A stretch of 64,000 nucleotides of DNA from JAKFDK01 sp036676195 (lineage in GTDB: Bacteria; Bacillota; Sulfobacillia; Symbiobacteriales; ZC4RG38): NCBI GenBank assembly GCA_036676195.1, contig JAKFDK010000024.1, positions 1 through 64,000 of the forward strand, given 5' to 3'. The number at the start of each line of letters is the position of its first letter. Position 1 is the stretch's first letter. The position numbers were made by a program, and so were the translations under genes. The notes below the pieces were generated by a model. The model saw only the letters and a program-made list of their open reading frames with translations, did not search any database and was not told where the DNA came from. This document shows, piece after piece, positions 1 to 6,642 of the stretch.

Positions 1-189
1 GCATCAGTTGAACCTCCGTGTGATGAGATGATCGCCGCCAAGCAGATCTCATTACACATCATTGGTCAACTGATGCTTTTTTTCAATGGGTTACCATTGC
101 ACGAAGTGCAGGTTATTCACGCGGTTTTTGAGCTAGTGACCAGTTTGGCAACTGGTCTGCTGCATATACACCACGTGCTGAAACACTAA
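1..189 (+). CDS. 3' end of an unidentified gene (partial)
   Basis: An open frame runs in from the window edge and gives 62 codons before TAA at 187-189. The tail is rich in His, Leu and Val and ends LLHIHHVLKH. I do not recognise it, and it shows no similarity to the TPR proteins or peptides downstream. An internal ATG at 73 could start a 38-residue product instead. What makes it worth keeping is the hairpin six bases after its stop, which has the same stem as those ending the peptide genes. This suggests it belongs to the same multi-unit block, which would then extend to the left of the window. Confidence 0.35.
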   Translation, partial: ASVEPPCDEMIAAKQISLHIIGQLMLFFNGLPLHEVQVIHAVFELVTSLATGLLHIHHVLKH

Positions 190-194
190 CGGAA

Positions 195-231
195 GCAACG
201 AGACGGAGTACAACAGCACCCGTCTCGTTGC
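195..231 (+). terminator. Conserved hairpin, copy 1
   Basis: The arms GCAACGAGACGG (195-206) and CCGTCTCGTTGC (220-231) pair perfectly around a 13-base loop. The same stem recurs at 2694, 3102 and 5663 after the peptide genes. No clear T-run follows, so it may be a weak terminator or an RNA-stabilising or protein-binding element. Confidence 0.6.
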
Positions 232-523
232 CGCGTGTATGGGAACGGTCATAGCTCAAGGTAGTGGGTACAAATAAGTAGCTATGAACGAAAGCGGTCA
301 CCATTGGATGATCGTTACTATAAATTCGGCTCCCCTGCACCTATGATTAACGCTCGAAGCAGTGCCAGGCTCGCTCTGGAATAGCACAGGCGTTCAGCAT
401 CTTCACTCGGGTAACGTGACCCTCCACAGGGCCAGAGCTCTACGGTGGCGTAACTCCTGCCACAGCTGCAGACCGGTCTGTCAACCCCGGATTAAGATTG
501 GCTCTGCGCCAGGTTACGTGCGA
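232..523. other. Gene-free stretch
   Basis: No convincing coding frame was found. The sequence from about 502 (GGCTCTGCGCCAGG) lies just beyond the transposase stop and has the GGCTCT start common to ISL3-type inverted repeats, so it may be one end of the decayed element. I could not find a matching opposite end. Confidence 0.3.
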
Positions 524-1114
524 CTATGCCACTCCCGTTATTCGTGCCTGGAGAAGGGGAAGACTGGCTCGGCCGTATCCCAAGGCGCCTCGGGGCTTCA
601 CTCGCGTGATCTGCCCCTCTACAGGCCCCGTACTCCACGGGAGTTCTATCCCAGCCATTACTGCCCGTTGGTCGGCCCTCAGGGTCCGGGCTAACCGTTG
701 AAACGCTGCATGTCCGCTGCCGCTGGCGTCAGTGAGCCATGAGTCCAGATCCTCGCTCCGCCGTTCTCGCACCAGGCAGCGAAACCGCTGCACCAGCTCA
801 TACGCATCCGCCAGGTCAGGATTCGATTCAAGCACCTTGATAACCTTCGTGAAGTCGCTGATTTCCTTTGGCTACAGCTGCTCATGCGGGCGGAGGATCG
901 TCCAGCGCATGTCCTTCCAGGCCGTCGCTGTGGAAGTCTTGCTGGCCCTGACAGAGCGATATCTCCAACTCGATAGGAATTGCCGAACCTGCGACGACGA
1001 GCCGGTGTAACCGAGCGCCACTAATTCCGCAATGAGCTTCCGGCTACTTTGATGCCCCACCTGCCACCGCTCTTTGAGACGCCTGTAACAAAGTTTCATG
1101 CAGAAGAGTTGCAC
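524..1114 (-). pseudogene. ISL3-family transposase remnant
   Basis: The minus strand encodes the catalytic C-terminal half of an ISL3-type DDE transposase. The final part contains the typical block LPWSTGPVEGQITRVKP followed by GYGRASLPLLQAR. The segment from 1114 to 875 reads in the same frame (KERWQVGHQSSRKLI, then WTILRPHEQL) and resembles the family's middle region. An in-frame TAG at 872-874 interrupts it. The N-terminal zinc-binding and helix-turn-helix regions are not recognisable upstream. It is therefore truncated and carries a nonsense mutation. It marks the accessory character of the left-hand block and may have taken part in its acquisition. Confidence 0.75.
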
Positions 1115-1452
1115 AGTCTGGCGTACACCAGCGAAGACGGACCCTGTCCAACACTGGGCGTGGTTTTGGTTTGGTCAACCGATACGCTCTCCGCACAGGC
1201 CCGTTCAGGGTGCGCCCTTCCACCGTTCACTTTTCTTCGCCCTCGACATTAACTCCGGGGTAGAGAGGCGTCTCGTCTATCTTCACACAGAGGGGATTAC
1301 CTTTATTTATTGTAAGGGGATTAGATTTAGCTAACTATAATTGCCTACCCTACCAAACCAAACCCCTTCTAATGTCGTATTCGATATCAGAAGGTCCACC
1401 TTACGGAAATGCGTTATTATGGAAACAGTGTATATCTATTGGATATTCGTAT
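1115..1452. other. AT-rich gene-free stretch upstream of the first TPR unit
   Basis: No supported gene was found. From about 1300 the base composition becomes clearly AT-rich, unlike the rest of the window, and leads into the promoter at 1453. It may hold regulatory sites for the TPR unit, but no clear operator is visible. Confidence 0.4.
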
Positions 1453-1482
1453 TTGACTGTATGTGCGGTGTGACCTTATAGT
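1453..1482 (+). promoter_or_regulatory. Promoter of TPR-peptide unit 1
   Basis: TTGACT (1453-1458), an 18-base spacer and TATAGT (1477-1482) form a vegetative sigma-A-type promoter about 80 bases before the TPR start. Near-identical elements precede the other three units of this block. Confidence 0.65.
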
Positions 1483-1562
1483 AAGACTAGAAGCACCGGT
1501 GACCTGTGCTCCAGCTCCAGAGTTATTCGGAATCAACAACTGGCACGCATGGGGGGACCTGG

Positions 1563-2543
1563 ATGCTGGCACTTGAAGTACAGTGGTTGAACCAACTGCT
1601 TGACCAAGGTGACTGGGCCAAATCCCTCAAAGTAGCCGAGCAACTTCTCCTTCGCGGTGAATACACCACCAAGGAGTTCGCAGTAATCAACTATGCCCTA
1701 TGCAAATCTCGAGCACACCGACAAGAGCTAATTGAATCTATTCCTCCCGGTGAACTGGCTAAACGGCTTTGCCTTGATACTAAGCAGTGGGATCTACTGG
1801 CCAAAGTCATACTTCTTCTCGGCGTCTCCTACGGGCGAACCCGTTCGTACGGCCCGGCATTATCTACTCTATATGAATATTTTAAATACCAGTCAAACTA
1901 CAGTGCCTCGCACAACCTGATTAGCCATATTTGGCATAATATCGGTAATGTACAACGTAAATGTGGTCGAACTGATGAGGCTACTGACGCGTTCCGCCGT
2001 GCCAGATTAGCATACAAGGACCAGGGCGATTCGCAAGGGTACAATACGGTCACTCAGCACTTGCTCGAGTGCTACCTTGAGTCAAGCTTGAGCGAGGTGC
2101 CAACCCTACTTTCTGAACTGCGCCGATATGCAACCAGCCACTTGTCTGAACCAGATAGTCAGGCCAGATATTTTCTGAGCCGCGCCCTCTATGCCTACCA
2201 AATGAAAGCTTATCACTGGGCGGCTTCCCTCTGTGTCGCGGGTCTGGCAGAACCCAATAAGGCCACTTACACCGAGTTCAATTTGAACCTCACCTTATCC
2301 AAATGCTTAAGTGCTATGGGAAACTACAAGGACGCGTTGGGTTATGCACTGGCGGCACGTTTGACAGCCATTCGTACGAGATTTTTCGAGTTGGAGTTCA
2401 TCGCCATTGAAGCCATGTACGACCTCATGTCCAGTCAAGGAAGCAACCTGCTGATTGCTCTTGACAACGAGTACCTGCAGCAAGGGCTGGACATGATGCC
2501 GTTTGTGGGTAGTTCAGTTCTCCATGAAAGGGGGCAAACGTGA
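1563..2543 (+). CDS. TPR protein 1, candidate peptide receptor (RRNPP-like)
   Basis: This is a 326-residue all-helical protein built of degenerate tetratricopeptide repeats, for example WHNIGNVQRKCGRTDEATDAF around residues 135-155. I chose ATG 1563 over the upstream ATG at 1506 because it follows GGGGGACCTGG and aligns exactly with the starts of its two paralogues (MLALEVQWL, MLAPEVQWL). The blocks INYA.C..RA, IPPGELA.RL, DT.QWDLL and EAMYDL are shared by all three. There is no signal peptide, membrane helix or visible N-terminal helix-turn-helix, so it is cytosolic and closer in layout to Rap than to PlcR or Rgg. A 32-residue secreted-peptide gene starts 18 bases after its stop, as in receptor-Phr pairs. 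The receptor function is inferred from that arrangement. Confidence 0.75.
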   Translation: MLALEVQWLNQLLDQGDWAKSLKVAEQLLLRGEYTTKEFAVINYALCKSRAHRQELIESIPPGELAKRLCLDTKQWDLLAKVILLLGVSYGRTRSYGPALSTLYEYFKYQSNYSASHNLISHIWHNIGNVQRKCGRTDEATDAFRRARLAYKDQGDSQGYNTVTQHLLECYLESSLSEVPTLLSELRRYATSHLSEPDSQARYFLSRALYAYQMKAYHWAASLCVAGLAEPNKATYTEFNLNLTLSKCLSAMGNYKDALGYALAARLTAIRTRFFELEFIAIEAMYDLMSSQGSNLLIALDNEYLQQGLDMMPFVGSSVLHERGQT

Positions 2544-2561
2544 TGGGAAAGGAGGGATATT

Positions 2562-2660
2562 ATGCGTATCATGTTCGTGCTGGTCCTGGTTAGCGCCACA
2601 ATCTGGCTGGTTTCGTTCACCGCATCTGGAGCTTGTGCACCGCCTGATTGGCCCTGCTAG
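2562..2660 (+). CDS. Secreted pro-peptide 1, predicted product CAPPDWPC
   Basis: This is a 32-codon gene with a strong ribosome site (AAAGGAGG, 2548-2555). The N-terminus MRIMFVLVLVSATIW is a hydrophobic export segment. It is followed by SFTASGA and then CAPPDWPC at the very end. The small residues before the Cys fit signal peptidase I cleavage after SGA, which would release an octapeptide with a Cys at each end. The preceding residues do not match a lipobox well (Ser instead of Leu at -3). It is co-transcribed with TPR protein 1. By analogy with Phr-type peptides it may be exported, processed and sensed by that protein. The same tail recurs in two other genes of the block, which argues strongly that it is real. 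Confidence 0.75.
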   Translation: MRIMFVLVLVSATIWLVSFTASGACAPPDWPC

Positions 2661-2693
2661 GTCTGCTTTTCGCCATACCCTGCATATAGAACG

Positions 2694-2727
2694 CAACGAG
2701 ACGGAGTAGAAAGCACCCGTCTCGTTG
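2694..2727 (+). terminator. Conserved hairpin, copy 2
   Basis: CAACGAGACGG (2694-2704) pairs with CCGTCTCGTTG (2717-2727) around a 12-base loop, 33 bases after peptide gene 1. The stem matches copies 1 and 4. Confidence 0.65.
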
Positions 2728-2825
2728 TCATTTCTGGGCATCCTTTCAGGAGGTTACGGACCTACGAAGAATCGAAGCCCTCAACCCACTCAACATAGCA
2801 GCATCCATTAATAGATGATTATTAT

Positions 2826-2855
2826 TTGACCGATTAAACTTACTTGGATTATAGT
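2826..2855 (+). promoter_or_regulatory. Promoter of the solo peptide gene
   Basis: TTGACC (2826-2831), an 18-base spacer and TATAGT (2850-2855) match the promoters of the TPR units. A leader of about 110 bases separates it from the peptide start, and I see no TPR remnant in that leader. Confidence 0.65.
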
Positions 2856-2974
2856 AATTTCAAGGAACCTGAATTATCCGAGATTAGTTCTTTCCTCTCA
2901 CCACTGGAGCCTATTTGCGACTTCAAATACCGGCAGGAACTATATGCTGTTAGGGATTTATGGGAGGAACAATT

Positions 2975-3073
2975 TTGCGTACCGTACTTACCTTGCTTTT
3001 GGTAACTGGAGCCTTGTGGCTTGTGGCTGTTGCTACGTCCGGGGCATGCGCCCCCCCTGACTGGCCATGTTGA
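2975..3073 (+). CDS. Secreted pro-peptide 2 (solo), predicted product CAPPDWPC
   Basis: This is a 32-codon gene starting at TTG, with GGGAGG (2962-2967) seven bases upstream. It has a hydrophobic export segment (TVLTLLLVTGALWLV), then VATSGA and the terminal octapeptide CAPPDWPC, identical to that of peptide 1 although the N-terminus differs. It has its own promoter and hairpin, so it is transcribed apart from any TPR gene. TPR protein 2 lies downstream beyond a separate promoter. It may serve that receptor, or amplify the peptide 1 signal. The conserved C-terminus beside a diverged leader suggests selection on the peptide. Confidence 0.75.
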   Translation: MRTVLTLLLVTGALWLVAVATSGACAPPDWPC

Positions 3074-3101
3074 GAAAGTCCATTTTCCTCACAAAGGTTG
3101 C

Positions 3102-3132
3102 AACGAGACGGAGTTCCAGCACCCGTCTCGTT
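3102..3132 (+). terminator. Conserved hairpin, copy 3
   Basis: AACGAGACGG (3102-3111) pairs with CCGTCTCGTT (3123-3132). The outermost pair of the other copies is lost. It ends the solo peptide unit. Confidence 0.6.
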
Positions 3133-3209
3133 CTTGCGTTCAATGGTAGCTTTGCGAAGTATGCTCCCCCTGGGGCTGTTTCCAATCGGTATACCCCAGT
3201 ATGCTAAAT

Positions 3210-3238
3210 TTGACCGTCTTTTGGAGATGGCCTATAGT
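3210..3238 (+). promoter_or_regulatory. Promoter of TPR unit 2
   Basis: TTGACC (3210-3215), a 17-base spacer and TATAGT (3233-3238) lie about 87 bases before the TPR start. This is the best-spaced of the four related promoters. Confidence 0.7.
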
Positions 3239-3325
3239 AGTTTCGTATGCATGTAATACCGGTGTCTAAACGATCCGGAAAGATCCCTACGTACCACGGA
3301 CTGATCAGACCCCAGGAGGTATTGG

Positions 3326-4306
3326 ATGCTGGCACTGGAAGTACAGTGGCTCAAGGAATTGCTGGACCAGGAACAGTGGGATAAGGTCCTGCAGGCTGCT
3401 GAACAGTGCCTCCGACGGGGTGGTTACTCAGCCGCAGAGTATGCGGAGATCAACTATGCCATCTGCCGGGCTCGGGCCTTCCGGCAGGAGTTACTGCAGG
3501 CCATTCCCCCGGGCGAGCTTGCCCGCCGGCTGAGCCGGGATACCGGGCAATGGGATCTGCTAGGCAAGACCCTGCTTGTCCTGGGTGTCGCCTACTGGAG
3601 GACCCGTTCCTATGACCGGGCCCTTTCCACCCTGTATGGATTTTTCGAGCACAACTCGCACTATACCACTGCCCAGACGCTCGCTGCGCGGGTCTGGCAT
3701 AACATTGGTCATACCCTGATCCGCACCGGGCAGGCCGCCGAGGCCGCCGGCGCCCTCCGGCGGGCCTGTAACGAGTATCAGTCTCTGAATGATGTGGACG
3801 GTTTCACTGCTGCAGCGCAGCACCTCGTGGAGTGCTGCGTGGAGACCAGCCTGCCAGAGGCTCGAACGGTGCTGGCAGCCATGCGGGCGACGGGAACTCA
3901 ACACCCATCACAGTATAATGGACGGGCGGTTTACTTCCTGGGCCGCGCTCGCTGCGCCAGGCAGGTAGGGGCCTTTAAGTGGGCAGCCGCGCTCTGCCTG
4001 GCCGCGCTGGCCGAAGAACGGAAGTCTCTGTACATCGAATTCCATTCGAATCTGGTTCTCTCCGGGTGCCTGGCGGCGCTGGGCGACAACAAGAACGCCC
4101 TGGGCCATGCCCTGGCCGCTCGGATGATCGCCGCCAACGGGAAAATATATGATCTGGAGTTTATGGCGATTGAGGCCATGTATGACCTGATGTCCGGGCC
4201 GGACAATACGGCGTTGCAGGCCCTGGACGCGGATTATTTGGAGCAAGGATTGGATATGACGCCTTTTTTTGGCGCCAGCTCTCTGCCAGAAAGAATGGAG
4301 GCATGA
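3326..4306 (+). CDS. TPR protein 2, candidate peptide receptor (RRNPP-like)
   Basis: This 326-residue TPR-repeat protein is collinear with the other two (MLALEVQWLKELL start, WHNIGHTLIRTGQAAEAAGAL near residue 135, EQGLDMTPF near the end). AGGAGG (3314-3319) fixes the start. There is no helix-turn-helix, export signal or membrane segment. It differs from paralogues 1 and 3 in being more GC-rich and in lacking a peptide gene at its 3' end: a genuine intrinsic terminator follows about 50 bases after the stop. The nearest peptide is the solo gene upstream at 2975, on its own promoter. It may therefore sense a peptide made in trans. The binding partner is inferred only from proximity. Confidence 0.7.
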   Translation: MLALEVQWLKELLDQEQWDKVLQAAEQCLRRGGYSAAEYAEINYAICRARAFRQELLQAIPPGELARRLSRDTGQWDLLGKTLLVLGVAYWRTRSYDRALSTLYGFFEHNSHYTTAQTLAARVWHNIGHTLIRTGQAAEAAGALRRACNEYQSLNDVDGFTAAAQHLVECCVETSLPEARTVLAAMRATGTQHPSQYNGRAVYFLGRARCARQVGAFKWAAALCLAALAEERKSLYIEFHSNLVLSGCLAALGDNKNALGHALAARMIAANGKIYDLEFMAIEAMYDLMSGPDNTALQALDADYLEQGLDMTPFFGASSLPERMEA

Positions 4307-4355
4307 CGGCGGGCGGGGGTACTATCCCTGACGCTTCAGGGCTTCTAGCAAGTCC

Positions 4356-4393
4356 GCAGCGGAGACCGCACGGCTCCGCTGCCTTTTCTTTTT
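4356..4393 (+). terminator. Intrinsic terminator of TPR unit 2
   Basis: GCAGCGGAG (4356-4364) pairs with CTCCGCTGC (4374-4382) and is followed by TTTTCTTTTTC. Its sequence is unrelated to the four conserved hairpins. Confidence 0.85.
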
Positions 4394-4419
4394 CAGACCC
4401 GCCTTATCGTTTATTCATA

Positions 4420-4450
4420 TTGGACCGCTGCACCTTAATTTGTGTATAGT
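4420..4450 (+). promoter_or_regulatory. Promoter of TPR-peptide unit 3
   Basis: TTGGAC (4420-4425), a 19-base spacer (18 if TGGACC is taken as the -35) and TATAGT (4445-4450). It is weaker at the -35 than its relatives but occupies the same place, about 85 bases before the TPR start. Confidence 0.55.
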
Positions 4451-4534
4451 GTAATCATAAACGTGCGATATGTTTTACACATTGAATAGTAGGGTGCATG
4501 CCTTAGAAGTAGCCTTTAACGTGGAGGGGCCTGG

Positions 4535-5509
4535 ATGCTGGCACCTGAAGTGCAATGGCTTAAGAAATTGCTTGCCGAGGAGCAGTGGAGCAAGGTACTG
4601 GATGTGGCCGGCCAGATCCTCGTGATCGGTCGATTTACCCCGGTCGAATATGCGGAGATAAACTATGCGGTCTGTCGGGCGCGGGCCTTTCGGCAGGAGT
4701 TGCTGCAATCTATTCCACCCGGGGAGTTGGCCCGGCGACTCTGTCAGGATACCCAGCAGTGGGACTTGTTGGGCAATGTCCTCCTTACACTGGGAGTAGC
4801 ATACTTTCGCACAAGGTCCCATAAAGCAGCCCTCTTGACCTTTTCTAGCTATTTCGACCATATGGATAAATACACAACTGCACACAAGCTGTCCGGGCGC
4901 GTTTGGCACAATATTGGTAACGCGCTGGTCAATGGCGGCCAGATCACCGAGGCTACCGCTGCTTTTCGGCGGGCCCGTGAGATGTATAAGCGGAATCAAG
5001 ACGATCCTGCTTATTATGATCAGGCTACCCTGGTCTTGATCGATTGCTATCTTGAGACGGATATTGCAGCAGTTCCACCACTACTTTCCGAGTTGAGGCG
5101 TAACGCAAGAGGTGAATCCGCAATTCCGGGTAGTCTTTCAAAGTACCTGCTTGCACGCGCCCGCTATGCCTATTGCAGGGGCGCCTTCCGGTGGGCTGCC
5201 TCACTCTGCTCAACAGGACTTGCGGCCCCCGTCAAGTACGAGTGGGCTGAATTCAAGCTAAATCTGACCTTATCGCAATGCATGTCTGCTATCGGAGAGT
5301 TTAAGGACGCACTGGGATATGCACTTGCCGCCCGTATGACGGCGATTCGCTCTCAGGCATTTGATCTGGAGTTTACCGCCATCGAAGCTATGTACGATCT
5401 CATTTCTGTACATGGCACTTCCCTTGTTCGAACCCTTGGCAACGAATACCACGAGCAGGGCATGGATCTTGTGCCGCTTCTGGGTGATTACGTTTGCTGG
5501 GACCGATAA
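4535..5509 (+). CDS. TPR protein 3, candidate peptide receptor (RRNPP-like)
   Basis: This is a 324-residue paralogue of TPR proteins 1 and 2 with the same block order: MLAPEVQWL, INYAVCRARAFRQELLQ, IPPGELARRL, WHNIGNALVNGGQITEATAAF, then EAMYDLIS. GGAGGGG precedes the ATG. A secreted-peptide gene starts 28 bases after the stop, so this is a complete receptor-peptide pair. Its peptide differs in the core (CLPPAFPC instead of CAPPDWPC), and the receptor has a diverged C-terminus (LLGDYVCWDR). This is what specificity switching between paralogous pairs would look like. No DNA-binding domain is visible, so output may be by protein-protein interaction as in Rap proteins. Confidence 0.75.
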   Translation: MLAPEVQWLKKLLAEEQWSKVLDVAGQILVIGRFTPVEYAEINYAVCRARAFRQELLQSIPPGELARRLCQDTQQWDLLGNVLLTLGVAYFRTRSHKAALLTFSSYFDHMDKYTTAHKLSGRVWHNIGNALVNGGQITEATAAFRRAREMYKRNQDDPAYYDQATLVLIDCYLETDIAAVPPLLSELRRNARGESAIPGSLSKYLLARARYAYCRGAFRWAASLCSTGLAAPVKYEWAEFKLNLTLSQCMSAIGEFKDALGYALAARMTAIRSQAFDLEFTAIEAMYDLISVHGTSLVRTLGNEYHEQGMDLVPLLGDYVCWDR

Positions 5510-5537
5510 GAAGACGTGTGAGGAAAGGAGAGTTAGA

Positions 5538-5636
5538 GTGCGCACTTTGCTCATCCTCGGTCTGGTTGCCACTGCGATCTGGATGGTGTCGATGAGTACT
5601 GCCGGCGCCTGTCTTCCCCCGGCGTTCCCTTGCTAG
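5538..5636 (+). CDS. Secreted pro-peptide 3, predicted product CLPPAFPC
   Basis: This is a 32-codon gene starting at GTG, with AAAGGAG (5524-5530) seven bases upstream. It has an export segment (TLLILGLVATAIWMV), then MSTAGA and terminal CLPPAFPC. Length, the Trp in the hydrophobic segment, the small residues before the first Cys, both Cys residues and the three prolines are all kept relative to peptides 1 and 2. The positions A-to-L, D-to-A and W-to-F change. Conservation of the frame and end, with variation confined to the core, fits a secreted signal. No modification enzyme lies nearby, so a disulfide-closed or linear peptide is more likely than an elaborate RiPP. Confidence 0.75.
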   Translation: MRTLLILGLVATAIWMVSMSTAGACLPPAFPC

Positions 5637-5662
5637 TACCCTGATATCTCCCATAACGAACA

Positions 5663-5695
5663 CAACGAGACGGAGGAGTTGCCCCCGTCTCGTTG
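5663..5695 (+). terminator. Conserved hairpin, copy 4
   Basis: CAACGAGACGG (5663-5673) pairs with CCGTCTCGTTG (5685-5695). It ends the third unit and lies between convergent genes. Confidence 0.65.
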
Positions 5696-5740
5696 CTGCG
5701 TTCAGGTCGTTCATGCCTGTCCAGAGTGTGGCCTGAATGC

Positions 5741-6445
5741 CTACGTACACGAAGCGGCTTCCAGCAGCGGTCGCCAGCGGCGGTCGTATTGCATCGCCTG
5801 CGCCCGCTGCTGGGCCTTGCGCCGGGCGCGCTGGACTGCGTTATCCACCGCCTTGGTGCCCCGGCCCAGCACCCGGGCCGCCTGCCGGTAGCTCCAACCT
5901 TCGGCCAGGACCAGCCAGGCTGACTCCCATTCCAGTTCGGTCAGTCCGGTGCGCAGTTCCCGGATCAGTTTTGACACCGCTTCCCGCCCTTCCCCGTCGA
6001 GGGCCAGGGATTCGGGGTCATCGGCACCATTGAGGTCGGCCACACCCAAATGCCGGGGACGGGAGTCCGGACCGGAGGCCGGGTCCCCGGTCGCGTCCAG
6101 CGACAGGTACAGTGCGTCGGTCAACAGGCGGTGCTTGCGGCGCCCGTATTCCCGCAAGCTGGCCGCCATTTGCCGCCGAACGCACAAAAAGGCAAAGGCC
6201 AGAAACCCACGCCGCTCGGGGCGCCAGTGCCGCAAGGCGCGCAGGAGCCCCAGCCTGGCTTCCTGCATCAGGTCTTCCCGATCGCCCCCGGCAACCAGCC
6301 AATAAGGCCGTACAGACAGGCGGACAACACCTTCCAGCCGCTCCACCAGTTCCGCCAGGGCCTGTCGCTCACCAGCCTGGGCCCGGATCGCCAGTTCATC
6401 CAACTCGGCGTAAACGGAACGGGTGACACTCGAGGGGAGCGCCAT
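5741..6445 (-). CDS. SigH-like RNA polymerase sigma factor
   Basis: This is a 234-residue sigma-70 family protein. Region 2 contains YWLVAGGDREDLMQEARLGL, close to the SigH (Spo0H) pattern, followed by FLAFAFLCVRRQM. A C-terminal region 4 helix-turn-helix (WSYRQAARVLGRGTKAVDNAV) ends the protein. The linker is longer and more polar than in SigH. Start ATG 6445 is chosen because GGAGG lies ten bases upstream; longer in-frame starts have no such site. SigH itself normally lies beside translation or secretion genes, so this is more likely a diverged paralogue. Its regulon cannot be read from the sequence. It converges on the TPR-peptide block. Confidence 0.8.
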   Translation of the reverse strand: MALPSSVTRSVYAELDELAIRAQAGERQALAELVERLEGVVRLSVRPYWLVAGGDREDLMQEARLGLLRALRHWRPERRGFLAFAFLCVRRQMAASLREYGRRKHRLLTDALYLSLDATGDPASGPDSRPRHLGVADLNGADDPESLALDGEGREAVSKLIRELRTGLTELEWESAWLVLAEGWSYRQAARVLGRGTKAVDNAVQRARRKAQQRAQAMQYDRRWRPLLEAASCT

Positions 6446-6595
6446 TGGTCGCACCTCCGAGCCAAATGAAAAATAAAAGGATTGGTTCCCCTTCATTTCA
6501 CCACGGGAACATAGATCTGCCATATCCCACGAAGGTCTCATTTACGCGTAGACTTTCAGGGGACCCGAACTGGCGGCGACCGGCACACGGAATGC

Positions 6596-6626
6596 AAAAA
6601 GCGGCAGCCCATCTGAGGGCTACCGC
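6596..6626 (-). terminator. Intrinsic terminator downstream of pspA
   Basis: On the minus strand GCGGTAGCCCTC pairs with the opposite GGGCTGCCGC arm and is followed by TTTTT. It separates pspA from the sigma-factor gene. Confidence 0.8.
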
Positions 6627-6642
6627 CTGGGGTTGGCCGGCG

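Noticed and set aside
113..340. A 75-codon minus-strand frame near the left edge
   Set aside because: It overlaps the conserved hairpin and the partial plus-strand gene, and shows no recognisable sequence.
1506..1562. A longer N-terminus for TPR protein 1
   Set aside because: The 19 extra residues have no counterpart in the two paralogues, and the ribosome site favours 1563.
2975..3073. Peptides as lipoproteins cleaved at the first Cys
   Set aside because: The -3 position is Ser or Ala (SGAC, AGAC) rather than Leu, Val or Ile, so a lipobox is poor. It is not fully excluded.
4303..4449. A 48-codon frame after TPR protein 2 that could be its peptide
   Set aside because: It runs through the intrinsic terminator and the next promoter, has no export segment and no CxPPxxPC end.
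2562..5636. The Cys-containing peptides as RiPP precursors (lanthipeptide, sactipeptide or lasso)
   Set aside because: No radical SAM, LanM/LanB, YcaO or lasso cyclase gene is in the neighbourhood, and the N-terminus is an export segment rather than a hydrophilic leader.
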